From positions 1,798,001 through 1,862,000 of the forward strand of contig JAUJEB010000001.1 of NCBI GenBank assembly GCA_030442055.1: a DNA stretch of 64,000 nucleotides. The letters are read 5' to 3'. The notes below the pieces were generated by a model. The model was not told where the DNA came from. It searched no databases and saw nothing but the letters and a program-made list of their open reading frames with translations. Both the position numbers and the translations under genes were made by a program. The stretch comes from Agaribacillus aureus. Lineage in GTDB: Bacteria > Bacteroidota > Bacteroidia > Cytophagales > Cyclobacteriaceae. Below are positions 35,404 to 45,094 of the stretch, piece by piece. The first letter of the stretch is position 1, and each line of letters begins with the position of its first letter.

Positions 35404-35442
35404 AAGGTGAAATTAATGTACTTGGTCTTTTAATTTCACCTT
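35404..35442. terminator. Bidirectional terminator hairpin between convergent genes
   Basis: The 13-base arms AAGGTGAAATTAA (35404-35416) and TTAATTTCACCTT (35430-35442) are perfectly complementary around a 13-base loop. The hairpin lies between the plus-strand permease array (stop at 35385) and the minus-strand susD (stop at 35457). It is A/T-rich at the inner stem, so strength is moderate, but its position is what a shared terminator would have. Confidence 0.7.
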
Positions 35443-35456
35443 CTCCACAGCTCTAA

Positions 35457-37133
35457 TTAATAGCCAGGATTTTGCTCCAGCAATCCGCCACTTAAGTCAA
35501 TTTGATTTCTTGGAATAGGAAAATATTCATGTTTGCCGGCCTGAAATTCGGCGCCGGACAAATACGTCCTTTTAGATTGCTCCTCCTGTATATAGTCGTT
35601 CATCACCTGTTCTGCAATGCCCCATCTGGCCAAATCAAAAAATCTGTGTCCTTCGTGGGCGAATTCCAGTCTTCGCTCAAACTGTAGGGCCTCCATGGCC
35701 AGATCCGCATCGGTCCAGGTGGTAGTATACTCTCCGACAAGATAATTTGCGGCGGGAGCAGAACCGTCCAGTTTCATCACCATTTGACCATCCCGGGCCC
35801 TGCCTCTTACCTGGTTAATAATAGCTCTGGCACCTTCGAGATCTCCTGTTTCAATCAATGCCTCCGCCTTCCAAAGCAATACATCTGCATAGCGGATGAC
35901 GATGTAATTCATGGCGTGTGAGTAAGGCCAAACGGTTAGTGTAAACTCAGGCTTGGTAAATGGCACCACGCGTTTCTTGGGACTGTATGGACCATATACG
36001 TCCGGGTCTCTTGCCCAGGAGGCCTCATACACCTCGGGCAACTCGAGATATGGTATACCAGGCCTGCCGACGGTATGATCCAGCCTGGGGTCCACAAAAT
36101 CCGCTTCGGTCAGATCGGCATCATTAAAGGTATCAAAAAGGGGCAGTCCATTAGCATCGGTTTTATAGGAATTGATCAGGTTTTGCGTTGGTCTGAGGAA
36201 CCCCCGGATGGCAAAAAAGGGCCCACCCGGATTAATCAGTCGATCGCCGATGGACCCGTTGTACCCGTTGGTGCCGGCGCCGTCATTGATAGAATACTGA
36301 ATGGAAAAAACGGACTCGTCACTGTTATTAAATTCCGGCTCAAATACATTGATGAAATTTTCTAACAACTCATAGCCGGCAGGACTGTTGATCACCAGGT
36401 CTGCGGCTTGCGACGCTTCGTTCCACTTTTCTTGGAAGATATAGGTTTTGGCCAGATAGGCGTTCGCCGCCCCTTTTGTGGCCCTGCCTACCTGTTGTTG
36501 GACGTCGGGTAATATACCTCTGGCAAACAGGAAATCCTCCTCTATTTTGCTCCACAATTGGCCTGAGGTCAATTGCCGGTTTGATACCGCCCTTATTTCC
36601 TCCGAGGTGGTCAAATTTTCGTCGATATAGGGAATCAGGTTAAATAGTTTTTTCAGGTCAAAATAAAAGTGTCCTCGCAGTAATTTCATTTCAGCGATCC
36701 TTTGGTCCTTTTGACCTTGCTCCCAACCTTCGAAATCCCGTATCGCACGAATGGCCGCATTGGCTCTTGAAATCCCCTCATAGTCTGCCAGCCACTTTCT
36801 TTCGAGATCAATAATTCCAGAGTTGGTAGAAAATATTTCCATCAGATGTACATTATTCTGATCTCCTACGCCTCCTCCGCCTTTGTAAGCATCATCTGCT
36901 ACCACATCTCCAAAACTCCAGTTGGTAGCAGGCGAGTTAAAGGCATTTGAAGCATTGTCAATCTGCCCGTTCAGTGTGCTATATGCCGCGATAACCAGGG
37001 CTTCAACGCCCTCCTCGCTGTTGACCAGTTGTTCTTCAGACAATGATCCCTGGGGTAATTCCTCCAAAAATTCATCACACGAACCCAAAGTAAGGATCAC
37101 TATAAAAGGTATTATTTTAAATATCGTTTTCAT
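35457..37133 (-). CDS. SusD/RagB-family outer-membrane lipoprotein
   Basis: This is a 558-residue glycan-binding partner of the SusC directly upstream. The lipobox is TLGSC (Cys19), followed by DEFLEELPQGSLSEEQL. Typical SusD features are IAEMKLLRGHFYFDLKKLF, NYIVIRYADVLLWKAEALIE, INQVRGRARDG, FERRLEFAHEGHRFFDLARW and the end YFPIPRNQIDLSGG. It starts 50 bases after susC. It is distinct in sequence from the two other SusD proteins in the window, so it probably handles a different oligosaccharide. Confidence 0.96.
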   Translation of the reverse strand: MKTIFKIIPFIVILTLGSCDEFLEELPQGSLSEEQLVNSEEGVEALVIAAYSTLNGQIDNASNAFNSPATNWSFGDVVADDAYKGGGGVGDQNNVHLMEIFSTNSGIIDLERKWLADYEGISRANAAIRAIRDFEGWEQGQKDQRIAEMKLLRGHFYFDLKKLFNLIPYIDENLTTSEEIRAVSNRQLTSGQLWSKIEEDFLFARGILPDVQQQVGRATKGAANAYLAKTYIFQEKWNEASQAADLVINSPAGYELLENFINVFEPEFNNSDESVFSIQYSINDGAGTNGYNGSIGDRLINPGGPFFAIRGFLRPTQNLINSYKTDANGLPLFDTFNDADLTEADFVDPRLDHTVGRPGIPYLELPEVYEASWARDPDVYGPYSPKKRVVPFTKPEFTLTVWPYSHAMNYIVIRYADVLLWKAEALIETGDLEGARAIINQVRGRARDGQMVMKLDGSAPAANYLVGEYTTTWTDADLAMEALQFERRLEFAHEGHRFFDLARWGIAEQVMNDYIQEEQSKRTYLSGAEFQAGKHEYFPIPRNQIDLSGGLLEQNPGY

Positions 37134-37183
37134 CTGCTTATAATTTTTAAAATGGCTTATGCTTTTTTCACCACATTTTTTAC

Positions 37184-40100
37184 CTAAAACTGAACATTTA
37201 CCCCTACCAGAAAGGTTCTTGAGTTTGGATAGATCCCCCTGTCCACTCCTAAATCCAAATTACGGTTAGGGCTTGAAAAATTCTCCAGGCTAACTTCCGG
37301 GTCAATCCCGTCATAATCAGTTAGGGTAAACAGGTTCTGGGCCTGGAAATAAACTCTCAGACTTTCAAGGAAAGACGTTTCCATGGGTACATTGTATCCA
37401 ATCTGTAGGTTTTTCAGCCTCAAATAAGATCCATCCTCCACAAAATAAGTAGATGGTCGAAGCTCGTCGTTTGCGTTAACTGTTGAAACCTGGGGAATAT
37501 TGGATTCGGCATTTTCCGGCGACCAGGCATTTAATATTCTCGCGTGTTTATTAAAGGGATCAAAGAAGAAATCGGTATGATACCTGGCAAAATTGTAGAG
37601 GTCTACACCCGAAACACCTTGAAAAAACAGTGAAAGATCAAATTGTTTAAATTTCGTCATGAGGTTCAAACCATAGATGAAATCCGGATGAGGATTGCCG
37701 ATTACCTGCCTGTCTTCATCATTGATGACATTGTCATTATTCAGATCCCGGTACCTGATCCTTCCCGGCGCTGCACCTGCCTGGTCTGCATGTGCATCAA
37801 CCTCCTGCTGATTCCGGAATACACCGTCAGCAATATGACCATACAATTGGGCAATGGGCAGTCCACGGGTAGTTCTGGAGATCGTTAAACCCCTGGTGGA
37901 ATTGTTGGATACTGTTCCGGTCAAAAATTCTACCTCATCCGACAATGAGATTACTTCATTATTCGTGGCAGTGATGTTTCCGGCGATTTCAAATGAAAAA
38001 TCCCCATATTGTTTGCTAAAATAATTCAAGGCAATCTCTACGCCTTTATTTTCCATTTCACCGGCATTAATAAATGGTGCTCTTGCCTGTCCCTCTACAC
38101 CCAATGTCGGTTTTTGAACCAGAATATCATCGGTGTTTTTAATAAAGTAATCAAACGTTAATCTCAAGCTGTTATCAAATAAACCGGCATCAAAACCTAT
38201 GTTTGTTTGCGTAGTGGTCTCCCATTTCACATCCGGGTTGCCAATCTGATCAAGTGAAAAGCCCGGAACCACGCTGTTGTTGGTACCGTTGATGTCGTAA
38301 TTGGTATTATTTGTTCTGGTAGCAAAGGTGGTGAAGGAGGCGAAGTCCCCGATTTCCTGGTTACCTGACTGTCCCCAGGAAAACCTCAATTTCAAATCAT
38401 TAAGCACCGGCACATCCTGGAAAAAAGCCTCTTCGCTTATCCGGTAACCCAAAGAAAAAGCGGGAAAAGTACCGTATTGGTTGTTGCTGCTAAACCTTGA
38501 GGAACCATCTCTTCTGACCGAGGCTGAGATTAAATACCTATCGCGGAAGGTGTAGTCAACCCTGCCAAACAAGGAGAAAAGAGACCAACGCGTTCCAAAA
38601 CCGCCATTGGTTTGCTGGCCCTGGCCACTGTTTAGATATCTAAAATCAACGTCATCGATGATAAAATCATTTCTAAAGGCCTGAAATTCTTCAAAAGTAT
38701 TACGAATGGCCTCCGTACCTATCAAGGCGGTCAGATTATGATCGTTAAAATCCCGCTCGTATTTAAGCACATTATTCCACACCCAATTAATATCAGTGGT
38801 ATTGGTTTGTGTCAACCTGCTTAGAGGATTGATCAAAATACCTGTTTGAAATGCCGGGGTGAAGTTTTTGAGATTGAAAGTATTATAATCAATACCAAAA
38901 TTGGTTCTTAGGGAAAGGTCTTTTATAAGATCTATTTCCACATACATATTTCCGAAAATTTTGGTGGTTTTGCGATCATTGTCCCGGTTGTTAAAAGCAT
39001 TCATTACCGGGTTTCCGGAATCTCCGAGTCCATTTACCGGTCCTGCAAAATCGCCATTTATATCCCTGACAGGCACAATAGCCGGCTGTAGATAGGCTTC
39101 CATAACTGTTCCTCCAATAGCGCGGTTATTTCCTATGCTTACCTGCTCGGAAAAAGAAACCGAGAGGTTTTCTCCTATGGTAATGTTTTCATTAAGCTTA
39201 AACTCGTTGTTGACGCGAAGGTTAAACCGCTCAAAGCCAGTGTATCGTATAATACCTTCCTGATTTAAATATGACGCCGAAACAAAGCTTTGACGATCGC
39301 TGCTGCCATTTCGAATGCCAAGGTTGTAAAACTGTATCGTTCCCGGCTCAAATAGCTCGTCGAACCAATCCGTATTGCCGGCGCGAATATTTTGGTCTGC
39401 ATCAATAAACTCCGGAATTACCGGGGAGGCTCCATTTCCATAAACAAGGTTTGTGGGTGTAATACCGGCATTTCGCTGAGCTTCCCACAAAACATCTCCA
39501 TATTGCTGGGCATCCAATAACTCGGGAAGGTTACTAGCCTCCTGTGTCCCTACGTAAGCGTCAAAGGTGATCTTGCTGACTCCCTGACGCCCTTTTTTCG
39601 TGGTTACGACAATAACACCATTGCCTGCTCTTGCTCCGTAAATGGCGGTAGCAGCAGCGTCCTTTAAAACCTGAATTGACTCCACATCATTGAGGTTAAG
39701 CTGATTAATACCCGATTTGGAGGGGACACCATCAACAATATAAAGCGGATCATTGTTTCCTATAGTGCCATATCCCCTGACACGGATAGAGACCCCACCA
39801 CCCGGGGCGCCATCGTTGGTAATCTGAACACCGGGTATTCTTCCCTGAATGGCCTGTTCAACGCCGTTAACCGGCAAACCCCTGACCTGATCTACATCTA
39901 CCACAGATATGGCTCCGGTCAAATCGGCCACTTTCTGGCTGGAGTACCCTACAACCACAATTTCACTTAAAGAGGTAACATCGCCCGATAGCCGAATATC
40001 TATTATATCGCGGCCCGCAACTTCTATTTCCTGGCTCAAATATCCCACAAAGGAAAAGACCAAAGTTTGATGTTCCTCCGGAAATGCAATAGTGTAATTT

Positions 40101-40606
40101 CCATCCGGATTTGAGATTGTACCAATATTGGTCCCTTTGACTCGAATGGTAGCGCCAGGCAAAGGTTCGCCTGTCGCCGCATCCGTTATCTTTCCGCTAA
40201 CGGTGACCTCCTCCACCACCTTGGCCTTCTGCCCTGGCTTTCTAATTCTTTGATCTTTTGAAACCAGAATTTTTTGATTGACCCTCCTGAATTTTAACCG
40301 GGCTTGTATTGCTATTTTTTCAAGCAGTTCATGCAAATTATCCGGATGCTCCCGCAGTGTAAATCTTTGATTTAATTTTGTGATTCTTGAATCATAGCTA
40401 AAAGTGAAGTCGGTTTCTGACTCGATAATTTTAAATGCCTCTTTTAAAGTGACATTATCAAGCTTTATCTGAATCGGAATTTCTCTTAACTTCTGGCTAT
40501 GCGAAACTTCTGCCATCAAAAACTGTATGGCCAACAACTGGATTACGAAGACATAAAATGCCTGCTTTGATGCGAACATCAGTAGTTTTAGTAATAATAA
40601 TTTCAT
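37184..40606 (-). CDS. SusC-type TonB-dependent transporter with N-terminal STN signalling domain
   Basis: This 1140-residue outer-membrane transporter has an extra N-terminal secretin/TonB (STN) domain at about residues 40-115 (IPIQIKLDNVTLKEAFKIIE; FTFSYDS; IAIQARLKFRRVNQKILVS). Carboxypeptidase-like repeats (VSGKITDAATGEPLPGATI), the TonB box region (SEIVVVGYSSQKVADLTGAI), the plug (PLYIVDGVPSKSG; VLKDAAATAIYGARAGNG) and the barrel follow. The STN domain is the known contact with FecR-type anti-sigma factors. A FecR gene lies 190 bases upstream, so substrate occupancy of this channel probably releases the sigma factor. Confidence 0.96.
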   Translation of the reverse strand: MKLLLLKLLMFASKQAFYVFVIQLLAIQFLMAEVSHSQKLREIPIQIKLDNVTLKEAFKIIESETDFTFSYDSRITKLNQRFTLREHPDNLHELLEKIAIQARLKFRRVNQKILVSKDQRIRKPGQKAKVVEEVTVSGKITDAATGEPLPGATIRVKGTNIGTISNPDGNYTIAFPEEHQTLVFSFVGYLSQEIEVAGRDIIDIRLSGDVTSLSEIVVVGYSSQKVADLTGAISVVDVDQVRGLPVNGVEQAIQGRIPGVQITNDGAPGGGVSIRVRGYGTIGNNDPLYIVDGVPSKSGINQLNLNDVESIQVLKDAAATAIYGARAGNGVIVVTTKKGRQGVSKITFDAYVGTQEASNLPELLDAQQYGDVLWEAQRNAGITPTNLVYGNGASPVIPEFIDADQNIRAGNTDWFDELFEPGTIQFYNLGIRNGSSDRQSFVSASYLNQEGIIRYTGFERFNLRVNNEFKLNENITIGENLSVSFSEQVSIGNNRAIGGTVMEAYLQPAIVPVRDINGDFAGPVNGLGDSGNPVMNAFNNRDNDRKTTKIFGNMYVEIDLIKDLSLRTNFGIDYNTFNLKNFTPAFQTGILINPLSRLTQTNTTDINWVWNNVLKYERDFNDHNLTALIGTEAIRNTFEEFQAFRNDFIIDDVDFRYLNSGQGQQTNGGFGTRWSLFSLFGRVDYTFRDRYLISASVRRDGSSRFSSNNQYGTFPAFSLGYRISEEAFFQDVPVLNDLKLRFSWGQSGNQEIGDFASFTTFATRTNNTNYDINGTNNSVVPGFSLDQIGNPDVKWETTTQTNIGFDAGLFDNSLRLTFDYFIKNTDDILVQKPTLGVEGQARAPFINAGEMENKGVEIALNYFSKQYGDFSFEIAGNITATNNEVISLSDEVEFLTGTVSNNSTRGLTISRTTRGLPIAQLYGHIADGVFRNQQEVDAHADQAGAAPGRIRYRDLNNDNVINDEDRQVIGNPHPDFIYGLNLMTKFKQFDLSLFFQGVSGVDLYNFARYHTDFFFDPFNKHARILNAWSPENAESNIPQVSTVNANDELRPSTYFVEDGSYLRLKNLQIGYNVPMETSFLESLRVYFQAQNLFTLTDYDGIDPEVSLENFSSPNRNLDLGVDRGIYPNSRTFLVGVNVQF

Positions 40607-40638
40607 AATTTTGAAATGATTTTTAATTAAAATCTAAT

Positions 40639-40696
40639 CCCGGATCGCCTTCCGGGCTAGGTATCTGGTCCGACTCCTGCTCTAACAGGATCGGAC
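40639..40696. other. Two hairpins in the fecR-susC leader
   Basis: One hairpin has arms at 40668-40679 and 40686-40696 (GTCCGA, bulged C, TCCTG with their complements; 6-base loop) and is followed by TTTTTATTT on the plus strand. A second, CCCGG at 40639-40643 with CCGGG at 40652-40656, lies between it and susC. On the minus-strand transcript both precede the susC start. They may adjust read-through from fecR, or protect a processed end. I see no known riboswitch. Confidence 0.4.
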
Positions 40697-40796
40697 TTTT
40701 TATTTCCTACCTTGTAAGAAATAAAATTGCCAACTGGCTTTTTAATTTGCTCGCTCTTTTGTCAACTATCTGGTTTTAGGGTTATATAGGCTAAAT

Positions 40797-41855
40797 TTAA
40801 TGGTTGTCACAACCTTCTCCGGAAATGGTTATCTTTTGATCTTTGTCAATGATATACCTGAGATTGAAGATAAATTTCAATTCCTCCAGCACATCCACAA
40901 TAGTTTCACTTTTAAAAGTGCTCGTCACCCGGCACGACTCAAATCCCGTATGGCTAAATAGAATTTCTACATCGTACCATCGTTCCAATTTTTGAGCGAC
41001 GTCCCGCAACGGTTTGTCATCGAATCTTAAAATTCCTTCGTTCCATCCTATATGCTGTTCTAATTTCACGGCCTGCGTGGTCAACTGATCATTGGTAATG
41101 CCATAAATAGCCTGTTGGCCGGCGGTAAGAATGACTTCCCTGGCAAGTGGTTCATCGAAGATTTTACCAGAAGATGGGATACCGGAGTTGGCACAGACCA
41201 TTACTTTACCGGTAGAAACAGTCACAACTACCTGCTCGCCGGGAAAAGCGTTAACATTAAAAGAAGTGCCAAGAACCTTGGTTTCCACATTGTCGCTGGA
41301 AACTATAAATGGTTTGTTGGGATCCTTTTTCACCTCAAAATAGGCCTCCCCGGATAACTGAACTTCCCTGGTGCTACCTTCAAATTTTTCCGGAAAAGTA
41401 ATGGTGCTTTCCGAGTTCAGCTTTACTTTTGATCCATCGGCCAGTGTAAAGGACAGTCGCTGGCCGCGTTCCGTCACCTTGGTGATATATACTTCAGGAG
41501 TGGATTTAGTTGAAAAGTAGAAATACGCAAAAAAAGTGACCCCTAAGACCAGGATGACCGAAGCGGCGACGCGCACGGTTGAAAGTACCAGATTCTTTTT
41601 CCGGCTTTTTTGATCCAACACCTTGGTTTCAGCAGATATTTTTTGCCAAAGCGCTTCTTCATGAACACTTTTCATTTTAAAATCAGAATGAAATTTCTCA
41701 GAGGCTCGATGTAGCAACTCCGGCAAAATATCCTGATACTTACTACCGGTTAAAAGCGCTGCTATTATTTTTAACTCCGATTCATTGCATTCGTAATTCA
41801 GGAACTTTCTTAAAAGCCCCTCGTAATACGTTTTTTTGTTAAGGTTGTCTTCCAT
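40797..41855 (-). CDS. FecR-family anti-sigma factor
   Basis: This 352-residue single-pass membrane protein holds the ECF sigma factor inactive until its SusC partner is engaged. The cytoplasmic N-terminal domain is residues 1-85. A membrane helix covers about 88-112 (RVAASVILVLGVTFFAYFYF). The FecR domain follows (LADGSKVKLNSESTITFPE; GEAYFEVKKDPNKPFIV; VLGTSFNVNAFP). The C-terminal DUF4974-type STN-interacting domain is about 270-345 (LRFDDKPLRDVAQKLERWYD). The gene order sigma, FecR, STN-SusC, SusD is the standard signalling arrangement of this phylum. Confidence 0.95.
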   Translation of the reverse strand: MEDNLNKKTYYEGLLRKFLNYECNESELKIIAALLTGSKYQDILPELLHRASEKFHSDFKMKSVHEEALWQKISAETKVLDQKSRKKNLVLSTVRVAASVILVLGVTFFAYFYFSTKSTPEVYITKVTERGQRLSFTLADGSKVKLNSESTITFPEKFEGSTREVQLSGEAYFEVKKDPNKPFIVSSDNVETKVLGTSFNVNAFPGEQVVVTVSTGKVMVCANSGIPSSGKIFDEPLAREVILTAGQQAIYGITNDQLTTQAVKLEQHIGWNEGILRFDDKPLRDVAQKLERWYDVEILFSHTGFESCRVTSTFKSETIVDVLEELKFIFNLRYIIDKDQKITISGEGCDNH

Positions 41856-42052
41856 GATTCTATATGTAAGACTTTCCCCGGAGGAAATAGTATTACCCGG
41901 CTTTAAATTTTTTTAAAAAAAAATCTTCGATGACCGCTCAACACTACCAGGATCACAGGTAATTGACAGCTAAACAACCGCTGAAGCCTTATTAATCCCT
42001 CCAATCTGTAGGACACAGAAGTTTCCTTAAAATAGTAGTGTGAACGATCCTC

Positions 42053-42655
42053 TTAAGAGACGAGGAAAATTTCGATCCAGATCAATAAACCAAAAGATAG
42101 ATCTGTGTGGGTTGACAGGTGACTTCTGATATGATTTAAAGATTTGTATATGCTGACCTTAACGGTATTTTCAGATATATTCAGTTGAGAAGCAATTTCA
42201 TGATAACTAAACCCATTTTCCCGGTTTAATTTAAAGATCAATTTTCGCTGCGTCGGCAGCGATTCAATAGCCTGATGGGCAATTTTCTCCAAATTGGCAT
42301 AAATTAAATCCGCCTCTGGTTTCATGTGACTTATTTCAATTCTAAGTTTTAAATCATCTTTCAAAATTTGCTCCTTGGAGACTTTCTTTAAATGGTCGAG
42401 GATCAGGTTTCTGGTAATGGTAAACAGGTAGCTTTTGAGGGAACGAATATTGTTAAGACGCGATTTGCTTTGCCAAAGCTTAATAAATGTTTTTTGCACG
42501 ATATCATCCGCCTCATCCTTACTTCTTAAAACCCTGAAAGCGTAATGGAATAAAAAATCCTTGTATTGATGAAACAACGACTCGAAAGATTTGTGACAAC
42601 CACCGCTGAGCGCTGCTATCAATTCCCTTTCTTTTTTGAGTTGATTCATCTGCAT
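42053..42655 (-). CDS. ECF RNA polymerase sigma factor (FecI-like, Bacteroidota family)
   Basis: This 200-residue sigma-70 family protein directs RNA polymerase to the linked susCD promoter. Region 2 reads FLFHYAFRVLRSKDEADDIV at about 50-69, then QKTFIKLWQSKSRL. Region 4 reads LPTQRKLIFKLNRENGFSYH, then EIASQLNISENTVKVSIYKS. The C-terminus has a short hydrophobic tail (LLIWIEIFLVS) that is longer than in many homologues. The start at 42655 has an alternative ATG six bases in (MNQLKKE). A 197-base gap with an A/T run separates it from fecR, so fecR may have its own promoter. Confidence 0.94.
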   Translation of the reverse strand: MQMNQLKKERELIAALSGGCHKSFESLFHQYKDFLFHYAFRVLRSKDEADDIVQKTFIKLWQSKSRLNNIRSLKSYLFTITRNLILDHLKKVSKEQILKDDLKLRIEISHMKPEADLIYANLEKIAHQAIESLPTQRKLIFKLNRENGFSYHEIASQLNISENTVKVSIYKSLNHIRSHLSTHTDLSFGLLIWIEIFLVS

Positions 42656-42837
42656 TTTGTAATAGGATAATGACCGTTTAAATTTAGGTATTCTATATTA
42701 CCATAAAATGGGAAATGGATTAAGTGTGCGTTAAATATAAATTTTAACCTCCGGGCCACTACAAATGGCCTCATTCAACCATTGCTTCATATTGATGCCA
42801 CCATTACCTGTGGATAAAGATAGCAAAGAAATCTGCT

Positions 42838-44091
42838 TTAGCCATTAGCCGATTTTCGCCGAAGATCTTCATCTCCGGCGAATTTTCTTTTCCACCTTAA
42901 ATTTTCTAATAAAATATAAAATAATCCTAATGGAATAAGAGCGCTGACAATTACCAGCATTAGAAAGTACTGATCAAATAACGCATGTTGAAGCCACACT
43001 GCCACACCCTTGTAAATAATTAATGCTTCAGAGAGAAAAAAACCTATGATATAGATCAGAAAAGCTGTTTTAGGCACTTTTAGAAGTTGGAAATAGTGTA
43101 AAAAGGCAAAGAGCCCAATACTTACCACGCCTAAAAATACCCAATGTAAATACCCTATCACCAAATCAAGGATTCCATGAATAAGGTGGGCAAAATATGG
43201 GATTGATGACAGCGCCTGTAGCATTATTTTTACTATGAAAAGAAGACAGACCACTTTAAAAAGCCATCCTACAAAGTGAGGAATTTTGCCTTGCAGGTCA
43301 GGCCATTTTCTAACAAAGAAATAAATAAGATTTCCAAAAACAATCAATTGCAAAATAGCCCCTAAACCTCCCAAAATGAAGATAATTGCAGGAGGTTTGG
43401 TCCACAATACCGAGAGAAAAAACGTCAGTATAATACTGGCATTAACCAGCAGGTAAAATACTTTGAATGTTCTCTTTTCCGGAGCTAATTGATATTTTTC
43501 CAGTATATAAAAAAACAAACCGCATAGCGTCAAAACAAAGAATCCATTATACAGGAAGTGAAGATAAAAATAAATGGCGATCCTGTACCAGATCGATGTG
43601 TTTCCCAACGTGCCCATAATGGCACCCAAAGCCCATGGGCCTAAGCTGGAGATAATCAGATACCATAAGGCGGCTTTAATGCATCGGTACGAATAGGTCT
43701 GTTTTAATGTCAGGGGCGTATTTTTAATAAAAAATCCTGCAAACCAGTAAGAGGCTATCAGAAAAAGGGTGGAAAATATAATAGAAAATAAGGCGTAACC
43801 CTGCACCGGAAAGGTGACCAACATGCCAAAAATGGTTAGCTGTGTAAACAAAAAAATATACCCATAGGATCTTCCTTTTTCGCCCGGACCCGGGTACAGT
43901 TTATATAAAATAGTCATCAGTGCCGTAAAAACCCATCCCAACAGCGCGATGTGCGAATGGGTATGCAGCATATATTTATAATTTACCGATACGGGGGTGA
44001 CATAAATAAGCCGTAATAAAACACCAATCAAGGCTGCAATTAAAAAGTACACTAATGAAACAGCAGCGTGATTCTTTGGATTTACCGGCAT
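42838..44091 (-). CDS. Polytopic membrane protein, possibly heme-copper oxidase subunit I-like
   Basis: This 417-residue protein has about twelve hydrophobic segments and no signal peptide. Near the N-terminus it carries YMLHTHSHIALLGWVFTALM (about 40-59), a histidine cluster at the start of a helix. Further helix histidines occur in FYLHFLYNGFFVL and AHLIHGILDLVIGYLHWVFL. This spacing resembles the heme-copper oxidase / NO-reductase subunit I fold, but the protein is shorter than CcoN or NorB and I cannot identify a full ligand set. It may instead be a heme or small-gas related membrane protein of unknown role. It follows the esterase by 40 bases. Confidence 0.5.
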   Translation of the reverse strand: MPVNPKNHAAVSLVYFLIAALIGVLLRLIYVTPVSVNYKYMLHTHSHIALLGWVFTALMTILYKLYPGPGEKGRSYGYIFLFTQLTIFGMLVTFPVQGYALFSIIFSTLFLIASYWFAGFFIKNTPLTLKQTYSYRCIKAALWYLIISSLGPWALGAIMGTLGNTSIWYRIAIYFYLHFLYNGFFVLTLCGLFFYILEKYQLAPEKRTFKVFYLLVNASIILTFFLSVLWTKPPAIIFILGGLGAILQLIVFGNLIYFFVRKWPDLQGKIPHFVGWLFKVVCLLFIVKIMLQALSSIPYFAHLIHGILDLVIGYLHWVFLGVVSIGLFAFLHYFQLLKVPKTAFLIYIIGFFLSEALIIYKGVAVWLQHALFDQYFLMLVIVSALIPLGLFYILLENLRWKRKFAGDEDLRRKSANG

Positions 44092-44131
44092 AATTACTCT
44101 GGAATATCTTAAAACCTTTTTATTCTAGACC

Positions 44132-45094
44132 TTATTTTATTTTTTGGAACACCTGGATTTTATCATCATAAATTTTGATCCTATCAACCTTTCCATCGGA
44201 ATTTCTAAGGAAATGAAGTTCAGTCAATTGGTTTTCAATGAAAAACACGAAATTAGAAGCCGGCTTTAAGGGTACCTTGTTCTCACCCACCTGCACAATT
44301 AATTTATTTTCTTCTACAAATATTTTAAGTGTCCTTTCAAAGTTATCCGTTTTTAACAAATAGTCACCAGCATACTCATTGAGCAGTTTTTTATCTATAC
44401 TCACCTCCTGTAATTTGAACTTTTTCTGACGCAGTAACCATTCATATAAATGAGGATCGTTATAGGCCTGGGTCCAGCTATCGTGGCCTACGTCAGCATA
44501 GATAGTAAACTTTACATCAGGATTATAAACTTTTAAAGCATCAACCATGTTTTGAGATGAGCCCAATGGCACTACCTTGTCCCTGGCACCATGAAAACAC
44601 CACACGGGCATATGCTGCAATTTCCAAATCTCATCAGTATCCCCTCCCCCGCAAATGGGTACAATGGCAGCGAAAAGTTCCCGGTGTTTCTGCGCCAGGG
44701 CCCAGGTACCAAAACCTCCCATGCTTAGCCCGGTGAGGTAAACCCGGTCTTCATCTACCCTATTCTCTTTGATAACAGCTTTTATCATCGCATATAAAAA
44801 TTCTGGTTGCCACCCTCTCCTGGCCTGTGGCGACACGATCAGAAACGGAAATTTCTCTCCCTTTTCTACTAACATTGGTGGCCCGTGCTTTTTCACCTTT
44901 TCCAGGTCCGTTCCTTGCTCACCTCCACCATGCAAAAAAATCAGCAAAGGCCATTGCTGGGTAGTATCCCTGGTATAATCGTCCGGGAGGTAAAGTAAGT
45001 AGTCCATCTCCATGGTGAATTTCTCGCCCGATTGTTGTCCAAAGGCAACCAGGGATGAAAGGAAGTATGCGAAAACAAGGATAGTGAATCTCAT
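44132..45094 (-). CDS. Secreted alpha/beta-hydrolase (esterase, prolyl-oligopeptidase/CE1-like)
   Basis: This 320-residue exported hydrolase has a signal peptide at 1-19 (MRFTILVFAYFLSSLVAFG). The oxyanion-hole segment is PLLIFLHGGGEQG (49-61). The catalytic triad is visible as Ser124 in GLSMGGFGTW, Asp172 in GARDKVVP and His204 in DVGHDSW. The last 80 residues (LNEYAGDYLLKTDNFERTLK) are a DUF3471-like beta domain often attached to such esterases. Relatives cleave ester groups such as acetyl or feruloyl from plant and algal polysaccharides. It stands apart from the aga-like operon by 282 bases and has no clear promoter that I can point to. Confidence 0.85.
   Translation of the reverse strand: MRFTILVFAYFLSSLVAFGQQSGEKFTMEMDYLLYLPDDYTRDTTQQWPLLIFLHGGGEQGTDLEKVKKHGPPMLVEKGEKFPFLIVSPQARRGWQPEFLYAMIKAVIKENRVDEDRVYLTGLSMGGFGTWALAQKHRELFAAIVPICGGGDTDEIWKLQHMPVWCFHGARDKVVPLGSSQNMVDALKVYNPDVKFTIYADVGHDSWTQAYNDPHLYEWLLRQKKFKLQEVSIDKKLLNEYAGDYLLKTDNFERTLKIFVEENKLIVQVGENKVPLKPASNFVFFIENQLTELHFLRNSDGKVDRIKIYDDKIQVFQKIK

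Noticed and set aside
35378-35410. Ten-codon frame after the sixth permease as a real small gene
   Set aside because: It is too short and ends inside the terminator stem; kept only as a possible remnant.
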